From positions 1 to 6,814 of the forward strand of contig NZ_AWQQ01000133.1 in assembly GCF_002607855.1 (NCBI RefSeq): a DNA stretch of 6,814 nt, in the 5' to 3' direction. Both the position numbers and the translations under genes were made by a program. Below are positions 1-5,683 of this stretch, one piece after another (within the stretch, counting starts at the first letter, position 1; the number at the start of each line of letters is the position of its first letter). The stretch comes from Desulforamulus profundi (GTDB lineage: Bacteria; Bacillota_B; Desulfotomaculia; Desulfotomaculales; Desulfotomaculaceae). The notes under the pieces were generated by a model, which was not told the DNA's origin, ran no database searches, and saw only the letters and a program-made list of their open reading frames with translations.

Positions 1-2
1 TC

Positions 3-503
3 CACGCCAATGCCAAACCTGAGGAAACGGAGAGGCGCTGGGTTACTTTTTTAAAGCAGGAGAAACTTGATTATCACATCGAAGAAAACTTTTTGCTGGA
101 GCACATTTCAGGTACCGCTTACCCGCACCATGTAGGAAACATTCTTTTGGTTGGGGCTGCTGGTGGTTTTATGGAGTCTTTTTTAGGCTTTGGCACGGTA
201 TCCTCCCTACGCAGCGGTGTCCTGGCGGCCCGGGCCATTAAGGGAAACCGGTGCTTTACAAAACTGGCCGATAAGTTGGACCAGGAAATGAGAAGGTCTG
301 TTCGTTTGCGGGAAATTATCAATACAATGGAAAATAAAGATTATGACCGGTTGGTGGCAACCGCCACTTTTCCTATTATTAAACAGTTATTCTATAACAC
401 AAATTTCCCTGTACTAAAATACGCCGGTGATATTTTAGAACTGGTGCGAGCTTCCGTGAACTGGGAGAAAAAAAGCATCTTACCCGCCAAACGTTCCAAA
501 TAG
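3..503 (+). CDS. FAD-dependent oxidoreductase (geranylgeranyl reductase/FixC-like family), C-terminal part
   Basis: This is the 3' end of a gene whose start lies before the window. The frame is open from base 3 and gives 166 residues before a TAG stop at 501-503. The first possible internal start (TTG at 93) is not preferred, because coding-like sequence continues upstream of it. The piece NILLVGAAGGFMESFLGFG, followed by an SLRSGVLAARAI helix, resembles the second FAD-contacting motif of GR2-type flavoproteins (usually VGDAAG..P..GEGI..A...G..AA). These enzymes use a bound FAD to reduce or oxidise small or isoprenoid substrates. The usual Asp of the GDAAG motif is Ala here, so the subfamily may be divergent. 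The remainder is helical and basic, ending in AKRSK. The gene converges on engB and shares a terminator with it. The substrate cannot be told from this fragment, and the family call is moderately secure. Confidence 0.62.
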   Translation, partial: HANAKPEETERRWVTFLKQEKLDYHIEENFLLEHISGTAYPHHVGNILLVGAAGGFMESFLGFGTVSSLRSGVLAARAIKGNRCFTKLADKLDQEMRRSVRLREIINTMENKDYDRLVATATFPIIKQLFYNTNFPVLKYAGDILELVRASVNWEKKSILPAKRSK

Positions 504-504
504 G

Positions 505-515
505 GGGTCAGACCC
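505..515. repeat. Short palindrome GGGTC-A-GACCC after the oxidoreductase stop
   Basis: An 11-base interrupted palindrome (two 5-bp arms around a central A) lies 2 bases after the TAG stop. The one-base centre is too small for an RNA hairpin loop, so it does not look like a terminator. I recall similar GGGTCAGACCC motifs at the ends of REP-like elements in various bacteria. Only one copy is visible and no transposase is nearby, so that link is only a suggestion. Confidence 0.3.
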
Positions 516-530
516 TCGTAAAAAATGTCG

Positions 531-570
531 AAGAAAACCGCTGGCGTTTGACCAGCGGTTACTCTTTTTC
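531..570. terminator. Bidirectional rho-independent terminator between convergent genes
   Basis: A perfect 9-bp stem (536-544 with 552-560, AACCGCTGG/CCAGCGGTT) encloses a 7-base loop. On the + strand a T-run (565-569) follows, ending the oxidoreductase transcript. On the - strand the stem is followed by TTCTTC and then a T6 run further on, ending the lonA-engB transcript. It sits exactly between the stop of the + gene (503) and the engB stop (580), as expected for a shared terminator. The tail is better on the + side. Confidence 0.85.
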
Positions 571-579
571 TACTGACCT

Positions 580-1174
580 TTAACTGTCCGTGTTATGTAT
601 CCAATTTTTTATAACTCCCAGCAGTTCATCCCTGCCCCGCCCGGTTTCGGAGGAAAATGGGATCAGCCGGTGCTCCGGGGATAAGGGAAGGGTTTTCTTG
701 ATAACTCCCTGCTGCTTGGCCCACTGGTTGTTGGACAGTTTGTCAATTTTGGTGGCTGCCACCACTGTCGGTACCCCGTAATGCAGCAACCACTGGTACA
801 TCTGTTTATCCTGGGAAGTGGGGGTATGACGGCAGTCCAAAAGCAGGAACACGCCTTTAAGTGTCTCCCTGTTCTTCAAGTACCCCTCAATCATTTTTCC
901 CCACTTGGCCCGCACTTCCTCGGGCACCTTGGCAAAGCCGTAGCCAGGCAGGTCCACCAGCAGGAATTTGTCATTGATCGTGAAAAAGTTGATCAATTGT
1001 GTCCTGCCGGGGGTTTTGCTGGTCCGGGCCAATCCCTTGCGGTTGACCAGCCGGTTGATCAGAGACGACTTGCTACATTGGAGCGGCCCACGAAGGCCAC
1101 TTCGGTAAATTCCCCGGGGGATAACCCCCGGGGTTGACTGCACTGGTTAAAAACTCAGCGGATACAATTTTCAC
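580..1174 (-). CDS. engB: Ribosome biogenesis GTPase EngB/YsxC (YihA), N-terminal region broken by two single-base deletions
   Basis: EngB (YsxC, YihA) is a TrmE-Era-EngA-type GTPase that acts in the cytoplasm on late 50S ribosomal subunit assembly. The start is GTG at 1174-1172, which overlaps the lonA TGA stop by 4 bases. The first 24 codons ([13 protein letters not shown]...NLP) match the family N-terminus. One base is then missing near 1103-1105 before EVAFVGRSNV, and a second near 1072-1073 inside the Walker A Gly codon before KSSLINRL. With both bases restored the protein is 198 residues, close to B. subtilis YsxC. It would carry G1 GRSNVGKS (30-37), the G2 Thr in TPGRTQ (about 59), G3 DLPG (75-78), G4 TKID (142-145) and G5 SSETGRG (175-181). 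As written, only 580-1143 is one open frame, and its first 23 residues are out of frame. Translation is probably coupled to lonA. I judge the breaks to be sequence errors, not decay. The identity is secure. Confidence 0.93.
1112..1133. repeat. Perfect GC-only hairpin inside the engB N-terminal coding region
   Basis: Two 9-base arms, CCCCGGGGG (1112-1120) and CCCCCGGGG (1125-1133), are exact reverse complements around a 4-base ATAA loop. On the - strand they encode the linker residues PGGYPPG, codons 15-21 of engB. An all-GC 9-bp stem is extremely stable in RNA or single-stranded DNA. It lies 7 bases from the first apparent frameshift of engB. No T-run follows on either strand, so it is not a standard terminator. 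Confidence 0.75.
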
Positions 1175-3591
1175 GACGGTAACTGGGTTCCTCCTTGCTG
1201 GTGAACCACCGGGGTAAAGTGCGGGTTATCAATGGCCGCTGCTGCTTCAGGTTCTACCACAAAGGTCTCCACCGCTTCCTCTTCCAGCAGAGCAATTTCC
1301 AGCACTTGATCCAGGTGCTCGACCAGTTTAAATTCCAGCTGCTTTTTGATGTTGACCGGAATGTCTTCCAGGTCCTTTTTATTATCCCTGGGCAGTATAA
1401 TCACTTTGCTGCCGGCTCTGTGAGCTGCCATCACTTTTTCTTTAATGCCGCCCACCGGCAGCACCCGCCCCCGCAGGGTGATTTCCCCGGTCATGGCCAC
1501 ATCGTGCCGCACCTTACGACCGGTGAGTACCGAGGCCATGGCAGTGGCCATGGTAATGCCCGCCGAAGGACCGTCCTTGGGAATGGCTCCCTCAGGAATG
1601 TGAATATGCATATCCCACTTCTCGAATAACTCTTGATCAATGCCCAGGTCCTGGGCCCGGCTGCGCACGTAGCTGTAACCTGCCTGGGCGGATTCTTTCA
1701 TGACTTCGCCCAGTTTTCCGGTCAGGGTCATGCGGCCGCTGCCTTTGTAGGTGGTCACCTCGATTACCAGGGTATCGCCGCCCACTTCGGTCCAGGCCAG
1801 ACCGGTAACGGTACCCACCTCATCGTTTTGCTCAGCCACCCCGTAACGGTAACGGGGAATGCCCAGGAACTGCTCCAAGTTTTGAGACGTGACCTTCACT
1901 TTTGCCGCTTCTCCGGCCACGATTCTCTTGGCGGTTTTACGGCAGATGGCTGCGATTTTGCGCTCCAGGTTACGTACGCCGGATTCCCGGGTGTATTCCC
2001 GGATTACCTTGAGGATGGTGTTGTCCGAAACACTGATCATGTCGGAAGTCAGACCATGATCCTTAATCTGCTTAGGCATCAGGTGACGCTTGGCGATTTG
2101 CAGTTTTTCCTCTTCAGTATACCCAGAAATTTGAATAACTTCCATCCGGTCCAGCAAAGGACGCGGGATGGACCACATGTTGTTGGCGGTAGTAATGAAC
2201 ATCACATTGGACAGGTCAAAGGGTGTCTCAATGTAGTGATCGCTGAAGGTGCTGTTTTGTTCAGGGTCCAGCACTTCCAGCAGTGCGGAAGCCGGGTCGC
2301 CGCGAAAATCGCTGGCCATCTTATCGATTTCGTCCAGCAGGAAGACCGGGTTCCTGGAGCCGGCGGTGCGCATGCCCTGTATGACCCGTCCGGGCATGGC
2401 GCCCACGTAGGTCCGGCGGTGTCCCCGGATTTCGGCCTCGTCCCTGACGCCGCCCAGAGAGATGCGGATGAATTTGCGGTCCAGTGCCCGGGCAATGGAA
2501 CGACCCAGGGAGGTTTTACCCACACCCGGCGGTCCAACCAGGCAAAGGATGGGACCCTTCATCTTCTTGGCCAGCTTGCGAATGGCCAGGTATTCTATAA
2601 TTCTTTCCTTAGGATCTTTCAGCCCGTAATGGTCCGCCTCTAAAACCTCTTCGGCAGCTTTAATATCGATGCGGTCCCGGGTGCTCTTGCTCCAGGGGAG
2701 GCTCAGCATCCAGTCCAGGTAGTTGCGCACCACCGCTGCTTCGGCGGCCATGGGAGGCATTTTTTCCAAACGCTCCACTTCTTTGAGCGCCTTTTCTTCG
2801 GCTTCCTTGGGCAGTTTGGCCTTGGCAATTTTGTCTCTCAGTTCTTCACATTCAGCGACCCGTTCGTCCTTTTCGCCCAGTTCCTTTTGGATCGCCTTCA
2901 TTTGTTCCCTCAGGTAGTATTCCTTCTGGGTCTTTTCCATTTGCTTGCGGACCCGGATGTTAATCTTGCGCTCCAGTTCCACAATTTCCAGTTCACTGGC
3001 CACAATGGCGCAGAGTTTTTCCAACCGCTCCACAATCGTAACGGCTTCCAAGACCTTTTGTTTATCCTCGATACGCAGTGCCAGATGGGAAGCGATAATA
3101 TCCGCCAGACGGCCGGGTTCTTCCAGGTTTACCACCGTCACCACGGTTTCCGGAGGAATGCGCTTGGAAAGTTTAACATATTGCTCAAACTGGTAAACAA
3201 GACTCCGCATAAGGGCTTCAATTTCAGCGTTTTTCTCAAAATCTTCGGAGTACTGCTCAATTTCCACCCTGAAGTAGGGCTCCAGATGCTCGTATTTGTT
3301 TATCTTGGCCCGGGCAATGCCTTCCACCAGCACCCTAATGGTACCACCCGGAAGTTTAAGTAATTGTTTAACTTCAGCTACAGTTCCTACCTGGAAAATA
3401 TCGTCTACAGTGGGTTCATCGGTCTGCGCTTCCTTTTGGGTGGCCAGAAAGATCATTCTGTCCTGCACCATTGCTTCTTCAATGGCCTGCACAGATTTCT
3501 CCCGTCCTACATCCAAATGAATCACCATATAGGGAAAAACCAGAATGCCCCGCAAAGGAAGCAGGGGTAGAGATTTTAATTCGGAATTCAC
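1171..3591 (-). CDS. lon: ATP-dependent protease LonA (endopeptidase La)
   Basis: LonA is a cytoplasmic homohexamer that unfolds damaged or regulatory proteins with ATP and cuts them in a Ser-Lys protease chamber. The 806 residues run as follows: N-terminal substrate-binding domain from [13 protein letters not shown] (8-20) to about 200; charged coiled-coil region (about 200-275); AAA+ module with Walker A GPPGVGKT (353-360), Walker B FLLDEID (417-423), sensor-1 TTAN (467-470), Arg finger R482 and sensor-2 GVRNLER (538-544); and protease domain (about 590-770) with catalytic Ser676 in KDGPSAG and Lys719 in GGIKEKV. The start is GTG at 3591, preceded by an ideal ribosome binding site. B. subtilis LonA has 774 residues. 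The extra length includes an acidic, Ala/Pro-containing tail (about 769-806). The stop overlaps the engB start. lonB lies upstream behind its own terminator, so lonA probably has a separate promoter. Identity is certain. Confidence 0.98.
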   Translation of the reverse strand: MNSELKSLPLLPLRGILVFPYMVIHLDVGREKSVQAIEEAMVQDRMIFLATQKEAQTDEPTVDDIFQVGTVAEVKQLLKLPGGTIRVLVEGIARAKINKYEHLEPYFRVEIEQYSEDFEKNAEIEALMRSLVYQFEQYVKLSKRIPPETVVTVVNLEEPGRLADIIASHLALRIEDKQKVLEAVTIVERLEKLCAIVASELEIVELERKINIRVRKQMEKTQKEYYLREQMKAIQKELGEKDERVAECEELRDKIAKAKLPKEAEEKALKEVERLEKMPPMAAEAAVVRNYLDWMLSLPWSKSTRDRIDIKAAEEVLEADHYGLKDPKERIIEYLAIRKLAKKMKGPILCLVGPPGVGKTSLGRSIARALDRKFIRISLGGVRDEAEIRGHRRTYVGAMPGRVIQGMRTAGSRNPVFLLDEIDKMASDFRGDPASALLEVLDPEQNSTFSDHYIETPFDLSNVMFITTANNMWSIPRPLLDRMEVIQISGYTEEEKLQIAKRHLMPKQIKDHGLTSDMISVSDNTILKVIREYTRESGVRNLERKIAAICRKTAKRIVAGEAAKVKVTSQNLEQFLGIPRYRYGVAEQNDEVGTVTGLAWTEVGGDTLVIEVTTYKGSGRMTLTGKLGEVMKESAQAGYSYVRSRAQDLGIDQELFEKWDMHIHIPEGAIPKDGPSAGITMATAMASVLTGRKVRHDVAMTGEITLRGRVLPVGGIKEKVMAAHRAGSKVIILPRDNKKDLEDIPVNIKKQLEFKLVEHLDQVLEIALLEEEAVETFVVEPEAAAAIDNPHFTPVVHQQGGTQLPS
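1189..1196 (-). promoter_or_regulatory. Probable engB ribosome binding site inside the lonA 3' end
   Basis: AAGGAGGA on the - strand lies within the last codons of lonA, 14 bases before the GTG start of engB at 1174. The spacing is longer than the usual 5-9 bases. The 4-base overlap with the lonA stop suggests that terminating ribosomes help restart on engB. The site supports the GTG start over the ATG-like starts further into the gene. Confidence 0.55.
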
Positions 3592-3596
3592 TGCCG

Positions 3597-3605
3597 CACC
3601 TCCTT
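3597..3605 (-). promoter_or_regulatory. Ribosome binding site of lonA
   Basis: AAGGAGGTG on the - strand is near-perfectly complementary to the 16S rRNA 3' end. Its GGAGG core sits 7 bases before the GTG codon at 3591-3589, which fixes that GTG as the start although it is not ATG. It predicts strong translation of lonA. Confidence 0.88.
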
Positions 3606-3621
3606 GTATATTCTAATCATG

Positions 3622-3633
3622 AGTTAATTAACT
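3622..3633. repeat. 12-bp perfect palindrome AGTTAATTAACT upstream of lonA
   Basis: A perfect 12-bp dyad lies 30 bases upstream of the lonA start, just before its ribosome binding site on the - strand. Its position would suit a repressor site in the lonA promoter or leader. The sequence is AT-rich, and it matches neither the CIRCE element nor the CtsR heptad repeat as I know them. Function unknown. Confidence 0.35.
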
Positions 3634-3666
3634 AGTGCACCAGAATAAAGTAATAATAACACACAA

Positions 3667-3681
3667 GGCGAGAATCCCGCC
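3667..3681. repeat. 15-base imperfect palindrome GGCG-N7-CGCC in the lonB-lonA gap
   Basis: GGCG (3667-3670) and CGCC (3678-3681) flank a centre that is itself nearly symmetric (GATTC read on the - strand). Read on the - strand it is GGCGGGATTCTCGCC. It lies between the lonB terminator and lonA, in the stretch where a lonA promoter is expected. It could be a protein-binding dyad or a small leader hairpin. No T-run follows, so it is not a terminator. Confidence 0.3.
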
Positions 3682-3704
3682 ACAACAATAATTCCCAGTA
3701 ACGG

Positions 3705-3730
3705 AAAAAACCCAGCAATCGCTGGGTTTT
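3705..3730 (-). terminator. Rho-independent terminator of lonB
   Basis: On the - strand a stem AAAACCCAGC/GCTGGGTTTT (3730-3721 with 3716-3707) has a 4-base loop and ends in a run of six T (3710-3705). It lies about 75 bases after the lonB stop. The stem has a GC-rich six-pair core next to the loop. It separates lonB from lonA transcription. The + strand side also has a T4 run, but no gene on that strand needs it. Confidence 0.87.
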
Positions 3731-3805
3731 AGGAGCTTGCAGAAGCCAAATAGGGTATTTCTCTTTGGCAGGATGTTTCATATTTCGCAATTATTTTTTA
3801 AATTA

Positions 3806-5527
3806 TCAGGATTTGGCAGCTTTCTGAGACAGGAAGGCCGCCGCAGCGGGTATTTCCAGGGCAGCCGGTACCGGTTCCCACTTTGATTCCTCTGCCCCGG
3901 CCTGACCCATTAAGGCGCCTTTAATTACTTCATCCAGGGTTTCCACCGCCACCACGGTGATACCCTCTATGTTTTTAAACATTTCCTGGTAATTTTCCTT
4001 GGGAATAAAGACCTTCTTTACGCCGGCCTGGCGGGCTGCTTCCACTTTGGTCACAATGCCGCCCACCGGCTTCACCAGCCCCCGGATGGAGATTTCACCG
4101 GTCATGGCCACGGTGTTGTCCACCGCAATTCCCTTGATGGCAGAGTAGATGGCGGTGGCAATGGTGACCCCGGCCGAGGGCCCGTCCACCAGACCGCTGC
4201 CCAGGAAGTTGACGTGGATATCATAATTTCTCGGGTCCACATCCTTCACCCGCCGCAGCACCGTGACAACATTCTCCACCGAACTGCGGGCCATGCTCTT
4301 GCGACGTACTCTTTTGCCGCTGCCGCCAATTTCTTCTTCCTCAACCACACCGGTAACGGTAATTTTGCCGGTTCCTTCAGCAATGGGGATGACGGTGGCT
4401 TCCACTTCGGAAAGGGTGCCCATATTGGGGCCGTATACGGCCAGGCCGTTCACCGCGCCCACCTGGGGCTGCGGGTTGATTTTCCGTTCCGGCCTGGGGG
4501 TGTACTGGCCGCTGTGGATAACCCACTCGATGTCCCGCACCAGGATTTCTTTTCTCCCCTCGGTAAGGGCAATGCCGCCGGCGATTTGAATGATGTTAAC
4601 CGCTTCACGACCGTTGGTGGCATAGCGTTTGATCACGTCCAGTGCGCCTTCTTCCAGCGGGAAGCCGATTTTCTGGGATGCGTTGGCAGCAATTTTTTCA
4701 ATTTCATCCGGCAGCAGGGCCCGGAAAAAGATTTCCAGACAACGGGAGCGGATGGCTGGGGGAATTTCTTCCGAGGTCCGGGTGGTTGCTCCCACCATGC
4801 GAAAATCCGCCGGCAAGCCGTTCTGAAAAATATCGTGAATATGGGTGGGAATATTGGTGTCTTCGGAGCTGTAGTAAGCGCTCTCCAAAAAGACTTTACG
4901 ATCTTCCAGCACTTTTAAAAGCTTGTTCATCTGGATGGGGTGCAGTTCCCCGATTTCGTCAATGAAAAGCATGCCCCCGTGGGCCTTGGTAACGGCTCCC
5001 GGCTTTGGCTGGGGAATCCCCGCCATCCCCATGGGACCGGCCCCCTGGTAAATGGGGTCGTGTACCGAGCCGATGAGCGGGTCGGCAATGCCCCTTTCGT
5101 CAAAACGGGCGGTGGTGGCATCCAGTTCAATAAATTTTGCGTTTTCCTTGAAGGGTGAATTGGGCGATTTTTTGGCTTCTTCCAATACCAACCGGGCTGC
5201 GGCCGTTTTGCCCACTCCGGGTGGGCCGTAAACGATGACGTGTTGCGGGTTGGGACCGCAGAGGGCAGCCCTGAGGGATTTCAGCCCTTCTTCCTGACCA
5301 ATGATTTCGCTAAAGCATTTGGGTCTTGTTTTCTCTGCCAGCGGTTCGGTTAAGGAGATGGCCCGCAGCCGCTGGAGCTTTTCCATTTCTTTGCGGGATT
5401 CCTTCTCGACGGCTGTCTTATTGCCTTGCTGGGCTTTCAGCAGGTTCCAAAAGTACAGGCCGATGACCACCGCAAAAAATACCTGTATAAAGGTGAGAAA
5501 ACCCCCGAGACTGGTAAGTTCCCCCAT
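3806..5527 (-). CDS. lonB: ATP-dependent protease LonB, membrane-anchored
   Basis: LonB is an AAA+ Ser-Lys protease related to LonA but without the large N-terminal substrate domain. In B. subtilis it is a sporulation (forespore) protein encoded next to lonA. The 573 residues begin with one hydrophobic segment (about 7-30, containing FAVVIGLYFWNLL), then a charged linker. The ATPase module has Walker A GPPGVGKT (101-108), Walker B MLFIDE (186-191) and an Arg-finger region IRSR (259-262). The protease domain has catalytic Ser451 in VDGPSAG and Lys494 in GGIVTK. A Gly/Pro-rich insert (about 162-178) precedes Walker B. B. subtilis LonB is about 552 residues. The excess is mostly an Ala-rich C-terminal tail (about 541-573). 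The ATG at 5527 follows a strong ribosome binding site. The gene stands between terminators, so it is probably transcribed on its own, and its start codon lies in a long inverted repeat. Confidence 0.96.
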   Translation of the reverse strand: MGELTSLGGFLTFIQVFFAVVIGLYFWNLLKAQQGNKTAVEKESRKEMEKLQRLRAISLTEPLAEKTRPKCFSEIIGQEEGLKSLRAALCGPNPQHVIVYGPPGVGKTAAARLVLEEAKKSPNSPFKENAKFIELDATTARFDERGIADPLIGSVHDPIYQGAGPMGMAGIPQPKPGAVTKAHGGMLFIDEIGELHPIQMNKLLKVLEDRKVFLESAYYSSEDTNIPTHIHDIFQNGLPADFRMVGATTRTSEEIPPAIRSRCLEIFFRALLPDEIEKIAANASQKIGFPLEEGALDVIKRYATNGREAVNIIQIAGGIALTEGRKEILVRDIEWVIHSGQYTPRPERKINPQPQVGAVNGLAVYGPNMGTLSEVEATVIPIAEGTGKITVTGVVEEEEIGGSGKRVRRKSMARSSVENVVTVLRRVKDVDPRNYDIHVNFLGSGLVDGPSAGVTIATAIYSAIKGIAVDNTVAMTGEISIRGLVKPVGGIVTKVEAARQAGVKKVFIPKENYQEMFKNIEGITVVAVETLDEVIKGALMGQAGAEESKWEPVPAALEIPAAAAFLSQKAAKS

Positions 5528-5604
5528 AGCAATGCCTCCTTTTGGTCGACTTTCCTTCTTGTATTATTGCTAAATGTACGAAATTTTACACCTGCTATGG
5601 GGGA
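5520..5604 (-). promoter_or_regulatory. 12-bp inverted repeat pairing the lonB leader with its start codon
   Basis: On the - strand TCCCCCATAGCA (5604-5593) is the exact reverse complement of TGCTATGGGGGA (5531-5520). One further G-U pair (5592 with 5532) is possible. The second arm contains the lonB ATG (5527-5525). The 61-base loop contains the lonB ribosome binding site. A transcript including both arms could hide the start codon in a stable, GC-rich stem. The pairing is read directly from the sequence; the regulatory role is inferred. Confidence 0.5.
5535..5543 (-). promoter_or_regulatory. Ribosome binding site of lonB
   Basis: AAAAGGAGG on the - strand lies 7 bases before the ATG at 5527, an optimal distance. 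It sits in the loop of the 5520-5604 inverted repeat, directly next to the arm that holds the start codon. Confidence 0.87.
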
Positions 5605-5631
5605 TTTCTTTAGCGGCCAAATACCTGATAG

Positions 5632-5664
5632 AAAAACAAAAACACGGAGTTTTTACACTCCGTG
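5632..5664 (-). terminator. Rho-independent terminator of clpX
   Basis: On the - strand an 8-bp perfect stem CACGGAGT/ACTCCGTG (5664-5657 with 5650-5643) with a 6-base loop is followed by TTTTTGTTTTT (5642-5632). It begins 19 bases after the clpX stop codon. This is a classical terminator that should separate clpX from lonB. Confidence 0.92.
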
Positions 5665-5683
5665 CCCCAATGGTACTCTTAAA

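Noticed and set aside
1072..1105. Programmed ribosomal frameshifting in engB
   Set aside because: No slippery heptamer is visible at either break, two separate shifts would be needed, and EngB is not known to use frameshifting.
1633..2643. Long open frame (336 codons) on the + strand opposite lonA
   Set aside because: It is antisense to a certain lonA coding region in a fixed frame, has no ribosome binding site I can support, and its composition (many His, Gly, Phe, Gln) is typical of the mirror of a coding frame.
3610..3615. TAGAAT on the - strand as a -10 box for lonA (5 of 6 matches)
   Set aside because: Transcription would start inside the ribosome binding site at 3597-3605 and remove it, and no acceptable -35 box lies 16-18 bases upstream.
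3745..3769. Small inverted repeat GCCAAA/TTTGGC just after lonB
   Set aside because: Only 6 bp with a 13-base loop and no T-run; the real terminator follows at 3705-3730.
4214..4918. Open frame (234 codons) on the + strand opposite lonB
   Set aside because: A mirror of the conserved LonB frame, with low-complexity His/Gly/Phe composition and no recognisable domain.
5545..5592. A sigma-F/sigma-G or sigma-A promoter in the lonB leader (AATAAT and GTACA motifs on the - strand)
   Set aside because: AT-rich pieces exist, but no -35/-10 pair matches a consensus with correct spacing, so I do not annotate a promoter although one is expected.
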